From Phycisphaerae bacterium (lineage in GTDB: Bacteria; Planctomycetota; Phycisphaerae; Phycisphaerales; UBA1924), in assembly GCA_022180725.1 (NCBI GenBank), contig BQMO01000018.1, forward strand, positions 1,009 through 57,200: a DNA stretch of 56,192 nucleotides. The letters are read 5' to 3'. This document shows positions 25,661-34,160 of this stretch, one piece after another. A program made the position numbers and the translations under genes. Under the pieces are notes generated by a model. The model worked only from the letters and a program-made list of their open reading frames with translations, did no database searches and was not told the DNA's origin. Position 1 is the first letter of the stretch, and every line of letters begins with the position of its first letter.

Positions 25661-26140
25661 TCAACCCCGCTTCCACGGCGGCGTGCTCCCCGGACCGACG
25701 CCTGCGGGCACGCGAGCGCCCGCAGCGCCGCCGCCCCCGTTCCCGCCCTTCTTGGTGTAGCCCTTGATCACGTTCGTGAACTCGCCGTTGTCGTCGCGCT
25801 TCTTCAGCCCGACGTTGATCTCCAGCGGGATGTTGTGGAGCTCGACCGAGTCCTTCGGGGCCATGACCCCGACGGCGCGGCAGATCGCGGACAGTTCGCC
25901 CCGGGCGATCTTCACCGTCATCTCGCTCTTGTTCTCCAGGTTGAGCCGGGCCCAGACGAGGCGGCCCTTGCGCTCGCCGTCGATGATCTGGAACGTGAGC
26001 TGGAGGTACTTCCCGCCGCCCGCCTTCGTCGGCTTCATCTCCGACTCGGTGATGACGGCGATGTACTTGCCCGCGGGGATCGGGTCGAGAGCGACGGAGG
26101 GGTCCACGTTGTTCGCATCGAAGTTGTTCAGGTTTGCCAT
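25661..26140 (-). CDS. DUF669 ssDNA-binding protein
   Basis: The 159-residue protein MANLNNFDANNVDPSVALDPIPAGKYIAVITESEMKPTKAGGGKYLQLTFQIIDGERKGRLVWARLNLENKSE has the classic DUF669 series: F.A..V.P......P.P.G.Y.A.I..SE.K.TK.G.G.YL.L.F.I..G...GR..W..LN..N. The C-terminal tail is glycine-rich. Members bind ssDNA and partner with Sak4-like annealase ATPases, which is exactly the upstream gene (14 bp away). Confidence 0.88.
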   Translation of the reverse strand: MANLNNFDANNVDPSVALDPIPAGKYIAVITESEMKPTKAGGGKYLQLTFQIIDGERKGRLVWARLNLENKSEMTVKIARGELSAICRAVGVMAPKDSVELHNIPLEINVGLKKRDDNGEFTNVIKGYTKKGGNGGGGAAGARVPAGVGPGSTPPWKRG

Positions 26141-26154
26141 TGGTCAGAGTCCTT

Positions 26155-27093
26155 TCAGTTGGTGGCGGCCGCGCCCTCGCTGGGCGCGGCGTCGGTGTTC
26201 TGGGTGAGTGGGGTGGTGGTGCTGCCGACCTCGCCGCGCGAGGCGGCGACGTGCTCCGCGAAGACGCGGTAGTCGAGGGGCAGCTCCTCGGGCAGGTTCA
26301 GACGGTTCTTGGCGACGTGCGCCGGGCGCTCGACGGTGCGGACGATCCGCTCGCCGGTGCCCACGCCGTTGTGCTTGGCCTTGTTGAACCCCTCGTCGAC
26401 CTTGACGGTGAGCACCTTGTACGTGGCGAAGAGCACCTCGTCGGCCCACTCTTGCACCAGCGCGGAGGCGAGCTTGTGCAGGCGGGGGCTGTAGCGGTCG
26501 TACGGCACCGTCTCGGGGTTCTCGAACTTCTCGATCTTGGCGTGCGCGATCAGGATCACCGTCATGCCGCGATCGCCGCGAAGGGCGTCCAGCGCCCTGA
26601 GCACCGTCCGCCACTTCTCGATGGCGAACGCGTACCCCTTCGCGTACCCGATCTTCTCGATGCTCTCGGCCTGCTCGTCCTCGCAGACCTCATTCCAGAT
26701 GAGGCGCTCCAGCCAATCGAGCGAGTCGATGACGACGGTCCTGTACCCGTGCTCGCCGGAGTACAGCGACTCCAGCGCCGCCATCACATCGCCGAGCGAC
26801 TTGGCCAGCGGGAACGACTCGCACTCGATGTCGCCGAGGCCGTCCTCGGTCGGGATGAAGATGGGGCTCTCGGCCATCGCGCCGAACGTGCTCTTGCCGA
26901 TGCCGTGCGTGCCGTACAGCATCACGCGGCGGGGCTTGGGCTTGCGGCCCTTGGTGATTTGGTTCATCAGGGTGTTCGTGGTCATGTGGTCTCCATCAGG
27001 AATGAGGTCTTGCGGAAAGATGTCGCGGACGAAGTCGCCTTGGCCGAGGCGGACGAGGGGCGGCCCAGTCGATCGGGGGAACGTGGTGTTCAC
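26155..27093 (-). CDS. Sak4/AAA_24-like recombination ATPase
   Basis: Walker A YGTHGIGKSTF and Walker B YRTVVIDSLDWLE, with IEKWRTVLRALDALRGDRGMTVILIAHAKIEKF, identify a RecA-like P-loop ATPase of the Sak4 / AAA_24 type used with DUF669 proteins in phage recombination. Two starts are plausible. GTG 27093 (312 aa) has AAGGAGG 7 bases upstream and a GTGA overlap with the preceding stop. ATG 26985 (276 aa) also has GGAGA upstream. The longer form is given because the extra 36 codons have coding-like third positions. Confidence 0.8.
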   Translation of the reverse strand: MNTTFPRSTGPPLVRLGQGDFVRDIFPQDLIPDGDHMTTNTLMNQITKGRKPKPRRVMLYGTHGIGKSTFGAMAESPIFIPTEDGLGDIECESFPLAKSLGDVMAALESLYSGEHGYRTVVIDSLDWLERLIWNEVCEDEQAESIEKIGYAKGYAFAIEKWRTVLRALDALRGDRGMTVILIAHAKIEKFENPETVPYDRYSPRLHKLASALVQEWADEVLFATYKVLTVKVDEGFNKAKHNGVGTGERIVRTVERPAHVAKNRLNLPEELPLDYRVFAEHVAASRGEVGSTTTPLTQNTDAAPSEGAAATN

Positions 27094-27503
27094 AGGCCCG
27101 CCTCCTTGAGTTCTCGCTCCGCCTGGTCGTGGCGACGGCGGGCCTCATCGGGCGCGGTTCCGCGTGAATGCCCGCTACGGCGGTGCGATGTGGGAGGAGC
27201 ACTGACCTTCGTGGCCTGTTCGCCACGCTCGAAGTGGGCCGCGTCCGCCTCGGCAAGCGCGAGGCCGAAGGCGTTCAGCCATTGGCGCGTGGTGTAGATA
27301 CGGGAGCCGAAGCGCACGTGCTTGAGCCGCACGCGCTGGCCGGACGCAGCCTTGACGCCCTCGCGGCACCACCTCCACACGCAGTTGGGCGACGGTCGGC
27401 CCGGGGCGAGTTTCGCCGCCTGCGAGAGCGTGATATGCTCTTCCGCAGCAGGTGCCTCATCGCTCCCGCTCGTTGCCTTTCCGATTGAGTCTTGCTGGAA
27501 CAC
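27090..27503 (-). CDS. DUF1580-like putative DNA-binding protein
   Basis: EEHITLSQAAKLAPGRPSPNCVWRWCREGVKAASGQRVRLKHVRFGSRIYTTRQWLNAF follows the DUF1580 pattern (ITL.EAA...PGRP....WRWCR.GV.......L..VR.G.R.YT....L), a small helix-turn-helix-like family frequent in Planctomycetota. It may be an excisionase or early regulator. The promoter would lie in 27504-27723, where repeated GTAACTCG motifs and an 18-bp palindrome are found. It overlaps the ATPase gene by GTGA. Confidence 0.7.
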   Translation of the reverse strand: MFQQDSIGKATSGSDEAPAAEEHITLSQAAKLAPGRPSPNCVWRWCREGVKAASGQRVRLKHVRFGSRIYTTRQWLNAFGLALAEADAAHFERGEQATKVSAPPTSHRRSGHSRGTAPDEARRRHDQAERELKEAGL

Positions 27504-27587
27504 GTGGAACTCCCCGCTCGTCTGACCCGGCCCTCACGGGGCTCGGGCTGCTTGCGATGGGGGAAGAATCCACGCTGTTTTGCGGCC

Positions 27588-27611
27588 GTAACTCGGTAAC
27601 TCGAGTTACCG
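27588..27611. promoter_or_regulatory. Operator-like palindrome with repeated GTAACTCG
   Basis: Perfect 18-bp palindrome CGGTAACTCGAGTTACCG (27594-27611), immediately preceded by one more direct GTAACTCG (27588-27595). A further copy within GGTAACTCG is at 27693-27701. All lie upstream of the leftward early operon. The spacing fits binding of a dimeric repressor, but no repressor gene is identified in the window. Confidence 0.5.
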
Positions 27612-27628
27612 CGCGGCCCACCAACGAC

Positions 27629-27657
27629 AACGGCCCTCCCGCGATGGGAGAGCCGTT
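27629..27657. terminator. Hairpin, possible terminator
   Basis: AACGGC-C-CTCCC / GGGAG-A-GCCGTT with GCGAT loop. It would end leftward transcription from the restriction-nuclease-like gene or shape the early leader. There is no clear U-tract on either strand. Confidence 0.4.
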
Positions 27658-27723
27658 CACGACAATCAGAAATCCTCCGAGATTCCGTTGTGGGTAACTC
27701 GGGATGCGACGGAGCGAGTGCTC

Positions 27724-28641
27724 TTAGCCATTGAACTTCGCAAAGGGCAAGAATGCCTCACCAGTCTGAGAGGCATGACGTCGCACTCGCTCAATGACCG
27801 ACCGCAGGTCGGACGCGCCGCCTAGCACCGCGTAGATGTGTGCGTGGTCGAGTAGCAACAACGGTGTTCGCGGACCGGAGCCTGCCGAGATCGCGGCCGA
27901 GGAGTACCCAGCCATTGAGATCATGATGCCCATCGTGTTGTCGGCCTTCGTCTCGACCTTTCGGCGGAAGACGTCAACATCCGGCGCGCCCGCTTGTTCC
28001 ATCGTGAACTTGAGCTCGACAAGATATGTGGTGCCGTTGTGCGAGAGCGACCCGTCGATCTGTCGATCCTCGTGCTTGTACGGGCGTCGGGCATCGACCT
28101 CTGAGAACTGAACAAGGTCAAAGAACCAGTCCTCAAAGTCGTAACCGGCCTTCTGCGTGCCAAGACTGCCCGTCAGCTCATCCAGCCGCTGCTTCAACTT
28201 CGCAAGGGACTGCTGTGAACGAGCCGCCCGAGCGCGTTCGGCGGCGTATCGCTCCCGGGCTTCAACTCGTTGCCTCTCCTGGCGTTCGCGCTCGGCCTCG
28301 TCCGTCTGATAGTGACGCAAGGCATTGACCGCTTCTACCGCCTGTCTGGTCTTCTGTTCGGTATCCTCCCATCCCTGCAAGTCCGGGAATGTGACCTGCT
28401 CAGCCAGCTCTCGTCCGAGTTGACGGAGGACCGCCGGCCCCTTGTCGGTCGATCGGAGTCGTTCAAAGAGTCGATCGAGAAAGTCCCGCTTCGTCTCCTC
28501 CTGATGCCAGGAGGCGACGAAGTTCTCGGAGATCCCGCAGCTCCGAAGGAACTTCGCAAGCGCCCGCTTTCGCCAGAACGAGGCGAGCAACGCAGAGTAG
28601 ATCAAGTCCTCATGGTGCGCGGTGATCTCCCGAGTCGGCAT
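27724..28641 (-). CDS. Restriction endonuclease-like (PD-(D/E)XK) protein, probable cargo
   Basis: The 305-residue protein starts at ATG 28641. An N-terminal region (1-95) is helical, residues about 115-160 are a coiled coil, and the C-terminal half has AGYDFEDWFFDLVQ, then HEDRQIDGSLSHNGTTYLVELKF. D...(V)ELK supplies the PD-(D/E)XK catalytic set of Mrr-type nucleases. It lies between the integrase and the early promoter and is AT-richer than its neighbours, as phage-borne defence or lysogenic-conversion genes often are. No ribosome binding site is visible; TAGTAT ends 5 bases before the ATG, so the mRNA may be leaderless. Confidence 0.65.
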   Translation of the reverse strand: MPTREITAHHEDLIYSALLASFWRKRALAKFLRSCGISENFVASWHQEETKRDFLDRLFERLRSTDKGPAVLRQLGRELAEQVTFPDLQGWEDTEQKTRQAVEAVNALRHYQTDEAERERQERQRVEARERYAAERARAARSQQSLAKLKQRLDELTGSLGTQKAGYDFEDWFFDLVQFSEVDARRPYKHEDRQIDGSLSHNGTTYLVELKFTMEQAGAPDVDVFRRKVETKADNTMGIMISMAGYSSAAISAGSGPRTPLLLLDHAHIYAVLGGASDLRSVIERVRRHASQTGEAFLPFAKFNG

Positions 28642-28664
28642 GCTGAATACTACTGCGGATCGCT

Positions 28665-30020
28665 CTATCCCACCCGCCGCATGATCTCGGCCACCTTCGA
28701 CTGGTCCCGCTCGGCGTAGACCGCGTCTGTCACGCGGGCGCTGGCGTGTCCGAGGACCAGGGCCGAGGCCTCCAGGCCGTGCTCCCGCCGGTAGAGCGTC
28801 GCGGCCGTGTGGCGGAGTTGGTACGGGAACCACCGCTGCTCCTTCCGCCACGCGTCCAGGGCCGCTGTGAGGCCAGTCGAAGCGAGGCGCTTCCGCCACG
28901 CCTCCCGGGTCTCATCGTCGCGCTTGGCCAGCGGCGCGGGCGGCGGGAAGGCCACGTCGCAGGCGTACTGCACGGCGCGGTAGTACGCCCGTGCGTCGTA
29001 GCGGTCGCCTGCGGTCTTTCTCGGCTCGGCCTTGCGGTTGGTCCCCGCGCGGTTGCCGCACGAGAGCGGCGTCTTCCGCGCCGCGGCCCGTATCGCCCGC
29101 CGCTCCGCGTCCGCCTCGGCGGGGCAGAAGAGGTACGCACCCGGCGGGCGGTCCATGAACCGCTCGAGCACGGCCTGCGCCTTGGGGCCGAGGAATAGCA
29201 CGCGGTCGTGCCCCATGTACTGCGTCTTGTGCCGCTCGGGACGGACCACCCAGACCCCGTTGCCGCCGGAGGTGTCGATATCGCACGGGCGCAGGCTGAG
29301 CACCTCGTCGGGCCGGGCTCCCGTGAGCAACTGCAACCGCACGGCGGCAGCGACCGGGCTGGCCAAATACGGCAGCGTCTGCTCGACCACCTCCACTGGC
29401 ACGGGCTTGACGACCCGCCCAGCACGCGCCTCGCAGCGCCCGGGCTTCAGCGGGTCCACCGCCAGCAGTTCCACTCTCACGCTCGCGGAGACGATCTCCT
29501 GCGACGCGGCCCACTTGAAGAGCCGGCACAGCCGCCGCACCTGCGCGTTGGTGTAGGTGACGCCCCAGCCTCGCCGGCCGCTCTCCGCGTCGTCGCGGAT
29601 CATTTCGTCGCGGAGCCGCTGCAAACGCCGCGGCCCGAACGCCGACGCGGGCGTCGAGCCGTACGAGCGACGGAGCAGGCGGATCAGGGCCTTGAAGTGC
29701 CCCTGCTCGTTCTCGTTGAACTGCAGCGCCCGCGTCCGCCAGAAGCGGGCGCACAACTCGGAGATGGTGATGCCGCCCGAGCCGTCCGGCCCCCCGTCGC
29801 CGCCCGGCCCGCCGGCGGCGGGCTTCTCGAAGTCGGGGTCGATCAGGCGACGGCCGTTGGCCTCCCACTCGGCAACAACGCGGTGGTATAGCTCGCGGCT
29901 CTCCGGCGATCCGAACTCGCCCAGCCAGTAGTCCCGCCGCCGTTTGGTCGCGGCGTCGGTCAGGGTGACGATGGCTTGGTTGCGGTCGTGGCGCTTGCGA
30001 TAGCCCGGGGTCTTCGGCAC
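28665..30020 (-). CDS. int: Prophage tyrosine integrase
   Basis: The 451-residue recombinase has an N-terminal arm-binding part (PKTPGYRKRHDRNQAIVTL...DYWLGEFGSPESRELYHRVVAEWEANGR), a core-binding domain and a catalytic domain. Catalytic-domain landmarks are TGARPDEVL (Arg about residue 236), YQLRHTAATLYRREHG (box II with Tyr at the usual His position), LGHASARVTDAVYAERD (His and nucleophile Tyr). Int starts 115 bp from the 47-bp att core at 30135. It would insert the phage into the tRNA-Asp 3' end. Confidence 0.88.
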   Translation of the reverse strand: MPKTPGYRKRHDRNQAIVTLTDAATKRRRDYWLGEFGSPESRELYHRVVAEWEANGRRLIDPDFEKPAAGGPGGDGGPDGSGGITISELCARFWRTRALQFNENEQGHFKALIRLLRRSYGSTPASAFGPRRLQRLRDEMIRDDAESGRRGWGVTYTNAQVRRLCRLFKWAASQEIVSASVRVELLAVDPLKPGRCEARAGRVVKPVPVEVVEQTLPYLASPVAAAVRLQLLTGARPDEVLSLRPCDIDTSGGNGVWVVRPERHKTQYMGHDRVLFLGPKAQAVLERFMDRPPGAYLFCPAEADAERRAIRAAARKTPLSCGNRAGTNRKAEPRKTAGDRYDARAYYRAVQYACDVAFPPPAPLAKRDDETREAWRKRLASTGLTAALDAWRKEQRWFPYQLRHTAATLYRREHGLEASALVLGHASARVTDAVYAERDQSKVAEIMRRVG

Positions 30021-30134
30021 GGGGCACCTCCCGAAACTTCCAGCGCGGTGCGCGCACCGCGCGGAAATCGTTTCGAGCTGCGCCCCCGACCGTCGGGGGG
30101 TACCCGTAACCTACGGGTTCAGCAAGGTTTATCG

Positions 30135-30181
<47 letters not shown>

Positions 30182-30384
30182 AACGGGGCGAATCGCCCAA
30201 CCATCGAGAAAACGCGGACTTACGCGACATCCCGCCCGCCCCAGCAGCGCCGGGAGCAGCGCCCGGGGCCAAAGCCCCGCTGGCCCCCGACCTGGCCGCG
30301 GTCGTCGCGGCATGGCCGACGCTCCCGCCCGCCGTCCGCGCGGGCATCGCGGCGATGGTGCAGGTGTCCGCCGCCACCCGCTGA
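30182..30384 (+). pseudogene. Severed C-terminal coding segment of the second element's integrase
   Basis: In the frame that continues the integrase through the att core, 67 codons are open from 30181 to a TGA at 30382. They encode a linker (PPAPAAPGAAPGAKAPLA) and a helical end with AWPTLPPAVRAGIAAM. There is no start codon of its own with a ribosome binding site. In the excised circle the segment would be joined in frame to the integrase at 47746. In the integrated state it is an orphan fragment. The end resembles C-terminal segments remembered from other planctomycete integrase-linked proteins; that likeness is unverified. Confidence 0.6.
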
Positions 30385-30435
30385 CCGTGGCGGATCGAGA
30401 CGCATGCGGCAATGCCCGCGAGGTCCGGGCGTCCC

Positions 30436-30500
30436 GGCGTCTACGTCTACAGAAACGCCGCTGGTGCCGCGGGAGCCAGGTATCTGTAGACGTAGACGCC
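30436..30500. repeat. 17-bp perfect inverted repeat with GTCTAC units
   Basis: GGCGTCTACGTCTACAG (30436-30452) and its exact complement (30484-30500) flank a 31-base spacer. A related element is at 44457-44522 in the same element. Candidate binding site for replication, integration or regulatory protein. Confidence 0.7.
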
Positions 30501-30693
30501 GTGGCAGATGCGTAGGTACTTGGACAACAACGGGTCGACCGCGATGCCTACGGGAACAGCCGCGAGAGTAAACAGAGTTTGCTTCGCGTGCCCGATCGCC
30601 GACAACGCGCGTTTAGCGAAGGCCCTGAAGGAAGGCAAGCCGTCGGCATCCGCACACTCGCGCATACCATCGCGGTTAGCAAGGAGGCATGCT

Positions 30694-30921
30694 GTGCAAC
30701 AATACGCGAACTCCGGCGGCAACTCCGCAGTGACGGCATACGAGTTCGACGATGAGTCCATCACCGTCGAGTTCAAAGGCGGCGCGACGTACCTGTACAC
30801 ATACCAGAGCGCTGGCTCCCACCACATCGAACAGATGAAGGTGCTTGCCCAGGCCGGTCAGGGCTTGGGCACGTACGTCAACAAGAACGTCAGGAAGTCC
30901 TACGCGTCAAAGCTCGCCTGA
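30694..30921 (+). CDS. Small KTSC-like protein (75 aa)
   Basis: GTG 30694 with AAGGAGG 6 bases upstream gives QQYANSGGNSAVTAYEFDDESITVEFKGGATYLYTYQSAGSHHIEQMKVLAQAGQGLGTYVNKNVRKSYASKL. The series A..YE.....I.V.F.GG..Y.Y.......I..MK.LA..G.GLG.Y.N..V...Y recalls the KTSC fold (RNA/DNA-associated, function unknown). A longer frame begins at 30508, but its N-terminal 62 residues lack a ribosome binding site. It converges with the HerA gene. Confidence 0.6.
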   Translation: MQQYANSGGNSAVTAYEFDDESITVEFKGGATYLYTYQSAGSHHIEQMKVLAQAGQGLGTYVNKNVRKSYASKLA

Positions 30922-30944
30922 CCCTCGGCGCGACTCCATTTTCA

Positions 30945-32807
30945 TCACGGCTTTTGGGTTCGCCAGGCTTGGACGACTGGCTTGTAGTCTTCGACTTCCA
31001 ACGGCTCGGTCCAGCCAACACGCGGTTTGCGATTGCCCATTTCGTCCTTGTCAGCGATGACCTTTGGGTCTTCGCTGTCGGGGCGGCGTTCCTTGGGAGG
31101 CAGGTCGATCATGGCTCGGACCGGCAAGTTCACGGATTCCCCGACAATCAACGCTTCACCCGTCCGCAGAATCGGGAGCATGGCAAACAGGCCCTCGAGA
31201 CTGTCGGATGAGCACGACCGAACGTGACTGCGATCGCCTTCGTTTGTCAACCGCATCGCGACTGTGGTGCCGCACTGCGAGAGGATGGTGCTGTCAAGTT
31301 CCGAGGGCCGTTGGCTGACCAGCATCAGACCTACGCCATACTTTCGGCCTTCCTTGGCGATCTGGCGAGCGGCTGATGATGCCCGATTCTTGGCCTGAGT
31401 CCCGAGATACACATGCGCTTCTTCAAGCACGATCAACAATGGACGGCGGCGCCCGCCCTCCGGCTTGCGCCTCCCCCAAAACACCGCGTCATACAGAATC
31501 CGCAGTATCGCGCCGACGAGATCGTCAAGCACCGCCTTTGGAATCCCCGACAGGTCGAAGACCGACACGGGCGTCGTCGCGCCAAGCCAGCCGGCGAGGA
31601 GGGTATCAAGGTCCGCGGCGGTTGAGCCATCTTTCCCTACTGACCACACTCCGGGCTTGTACAGAAACGCCATGCGCGGGTCTCGCAATCTCACTTCGAG
31701 CGCATCAAGATGGCCACGCGGAAGCCCTGAGTGCTGTCCCTTGTACACCTTCGGGTTTGCACCAGCACTCTGATCGACCGGCATGAAGTCTGGACGAGTC
31801 AGCGTGTCACTGTCACCCTTCGCGTCTACCGGCGGCGCACCAGTCTTGGCATACGCACGTGTTGCGTCACCCTGGTTTTGATTCTCGCTGACTGTATGTG
31901 TCGAGCACTGAGTTGAGTAGAGATGAAGCCAGAGCTCATGCACTGAGAATGGAAGCGGCGTGTCGATCGTGACGTCACCGGTCGGAAGACCGTGGTCGCT
32001 CCCGGCAGGGCGGGCTCTTCTTCGAGCTGCGAGAATCCACTCTTGTACCATCGCCAAGGTTGTGCCTGCGACGCCACCCATCGAGATTGCGATGAATTCT
32101 TCGGAGGTGAGCGCCCAGAACGGCACGTGCAGGTCACGCTCCCCGGTAGCAGTATCAGCGCCCACCCGAAAGACTGTCGCTCGATCGCCGAAGGCTTTGA
32201 CATACTCGCCGTGCAGATCAAGCAAGACCACGCGAGCTGCTGGAAACTTGTTCTCGTCAGAAATCGCTGATAGCAGGCTGGCTACGGCCGTGGATTTGCC
32301 TGCGCCGGTGCTGCCGACGACGGCGGAGTGGCGACTCACCAAACGATTCAGATCGACGTACGCCCGAATGCCCTCCGCGCTGGCGACGCGACCGATGGAC
32401 ACATGCGACTCGGCATCCGTCGGCGCGTAGACTGACCGCAAGTCCGACTCCGTTACCACGTGGGCCGCGTCTCCAATTGACGGGTATTGCGAGATTCCCC
32501 GCTCGAACTTTCCACCACGCCTCCCTTCCCCCACAAGTTCCACGCGGAGCCAACGTGTTCCGAGTTGCGCCGCCAGTTCCGGCGGTCCGGGCGCGGCACC
32601 CGCGCCGACCTGAACAACGATCCCGAACAGATCGACATACCCAGCAGGAATCCGTACGAAGCTTCCGACCTGGCCGACTCGATAGCCCTCGCCACGAACA
32701 AACAACAGACCGTGTCCAGTGTCCTCGTCCAGCTTGATGCTGATGCGCGAGCCCGAGACATCCTCGACCGTCCCCAGGCGAGTTGGATCAGTGGCTGTGA
32801 ATGGCAT
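30945..32807 (-). CDS. herA: HerA-family ATPase (partner of SIR2)
   Basis: The 620-residue protein has an N-terminal HAS-barrel-like region (GTVEDVSGSRISIKL..., GSFVRIPAGYVDLFGIVVQV). The FtsK-like ATPase core has Walker A GSTGAGKST (lysine about residue 171), LLDLHGEY, and Walker B LLIVLEEAHVYLG near 455-467. The HerA signature KEGRKYGVGLMLVSQRPSELDSTILSQC follows, then LPILRTGEALIVGE. HerA hexamers translocate DNA and form a complex with SIR2 NADases in the SIR2-HerA (Nezha) antiphage system. ATG 32807 overlaps the SIR2 gene by 20 bp. Confidence 0.88.
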   Translation of the reverse strand: MPFTATDPTRLGTVEDVSGSRISIKLDEDTGHGLLFVRGEGYRVGQVGSFVRIPAGYVDLFGIVVQVGAGAAPGPPELAAQLGTRWLRVELVGEGRRGGKFERGISQYPSIGDAAHVVTESDLRSVYAPTDAESHVSIGRVASAEGIRAYVDLNRLVSRHSAVVGSTGAGKSTAVASLLSAISDENKFPAARVVLLDLHGEYVKAFGDRATVFRVGADTATGERDLHVPFWALTSEEFIAISMGGVAGTTLAMVQEWILAARRRARPAGSDHGLPTGDVTIDTPLPFSVHELWLHLYSTQCSTHTVSENQNQGDATRAYAKTGAPPVDAKGDSDTLTRPDFMPVDQSAGANPKVYKGQHSGLPRGHLDALEVRLRDPRMAFLYKPGVWSVGKDGSTAADLDTLLAGWLGATTPVSVFDLSGIPKAVLDDLVGAILRILYDAVFWGRRKPEGGRRRPLLIVLEEAHVYLGTQAKNRASSAARQIAKEGRKYGVGLMLVSQRPSELDSTILSQCGTTVAMRLTNEGDRSHVRSCSSDSLEGLFAMLPILRTGEALIVGESVNLPVRAMIDLPPKERRPDSEDPKVIADKDEMGNRKPRVGWTEPLEVEDYKPVVQAWRTQKP

Positions 32808-34155
32808 GGTCAGACTCGCTCCTGTGACCGCTGATCTGTTCCAAGAACAGCCCAAAGTGGTGGAAGTCGCCGAGATGGCTTCGGGTGACCCTCTCCGGCG
32901 TCGCGGCACCGGCCGCCGTCACGTCCTCGTCATAGAGCCAAGGCTTGTGAGCTTCGCCGCCGGTCGTCCCATCGCGGTACAAACCACTTCGGTTGCCAAT
33001 GATGGCCCCATCGCGAGCAATGAGCGACAGGTTGTGCAGTTTCTCAGCGCACGCAACCGCGGGACCAACATCGGCGAGTTTGCCAAACATCAGCGCGAAA
33101 CACTGGGCCTTGCGGTTCCCACGTAGCCCATCGAGCAGCACCTCGTTGAGGTGATCGTCAAGGAAGGAATAGCCGCACACGACGAGGAGCGGCGGGCTGC
33201 TGTCCTTGCGGTTCGCATCCGAGCGGAAGAACGCACGAAGTCGATCGAGCATGGCCAGATACGGCATGCGGCGGCTCTGATCGTACTTCAGGTGCGAGGG
33301 ATAGATCATCACCTTGCTGGCGTCGGCCTCGCGGGTTACGCGCACAACGCGCGTTACCGTCTTCCCCGCGACGGTCTCGTCGAGACGCTCCCAATTGATT
33401 GACCCGTGCAGCTTCCACAGCCGGGTCCAGCGCGTCGGAATGGCATCGTGTTCGATGGACGCGAGGTCGAAGAACGGTTCGCGAGAACCGACGAAACCGT
33501 CGAAGTGAGGCAACGGGTGCTGCTCAAAGGCTTGCTCAAACAGCAGGTCATAGTTCGGTGTGAATACCTCGACTGGGCTCAACCGCTGCACCCCCCCAAT
33601 CCACGATGCGAACCGGTGATATGAGCAACGGTGCGCAGGGAGTGATTGCTTCATGGCCCCCATTATCAGTCCGCAGACCTGCTGATCGAGCGGGCCGAGT
33701 TCGGCCTTTTTCATTCCCGACACGTCTCCCGAACCTCGACGGTTCATGAGCGTGCGCAGTTCGGTGAGTATGTCTTCCACCGTTGGATCGGCGGCGCCGC
33801 TGCCTTTGCATTCGGCCGCGATGCAGTCCCAGTGCTTTTTGAAGGCCGAGCCGGCACCCTTGCTTGTGTCAAGAGCCTGAAGCTCTGTCGCAATCTTTCG
33901 CGTCAAAGGGATCACGGCGGGGATCAGACCCAGGCTCTTTTCCTCTTTGTCGTCGTAAATACCGAGTGGACACCCGGCGCCGAGAAAGAACCCAATGCGC
34001 TGTTTGTCGTCCTGCAGCGCAGTGCGCAGCAAACGCGCCTGCTGGCTCGCGTCGTGGACCTTTGGGTGCGGCGATGCCGAGGCAACCGATGGGCCAGCAG
34101 CAGCGGGCGTCGGAGGCGCGGGTGTGGGGGTGACAGTTGTTGCTGATTTGGACAT
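32788..34155 (-). CDS. SIR2-domain NADase-like defence protein
   Basis: The 455-residue protein has a proline/alanine-rich start (1-35), then the SIR2 nucleotide-binding motif FFLGAGCP (57-63), TPNYD (199-203) and KLHGS (248-252, His 250), and a C-terminal extension of about 120 residues. GAG, xNYD and HG are the residues that hold and hydrolyse NAD+ in bacterial defence SIR2 proteins. Upstream of HerA in an overlapping operon, it is expected to form the SIR2-HerA effector complex that depletes NAD+ or acts on DNA during infection. The DUF2130 gene ends 5 bp upstream. Confidence 0.88.
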   Translation of the reverse strand: MSKSATTVTPTPAPPTPAAAGPSVASASPHPKVHDASQQARLLRTALQDDKQRIGFFLGAGCPLGIYDDKEEKSLGLIPAVIPLTRKIATELQALDTSKGAGSAFKKHWDCIAAECKGSGAADPTVEDILTELRTLMNRRGSGDVSGMKKAELGPLDQQVCGLIMGAMKQSLPAHRCSYHRFASWIGGVQRLSPVEVFTPNYDLLFEQAFEQHPLPHFDGFVGSREPFFDLASIEHDAIPTRWTRLWKLHGSINWERLDETVAGKTVTRVVRVTREADASKVMIYPSHLKYDQSRRMPYLAMLDRLRAFFRSDANRKDSSPPLLVVCGYSFLDDHLNEVLLDGLRGNRKAQCFALMFGKLADVGPAVACAEKLHNLSLIARDGAIIGNRSGLYRDGTTGGEAHKPWLYDEDVTAAGAATPERVTRSHLGDFHHFGLFLEQISGHRSESDHAIHSH

Positions 34156-34160
34156 GGCGA

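Noticed and set aside
30508..30693. N-terminal extension of the KTSC-like gene
   Set aside because: No ribosome binding site at its start; a strong AAGGAGG precedes the GTG at 30694.
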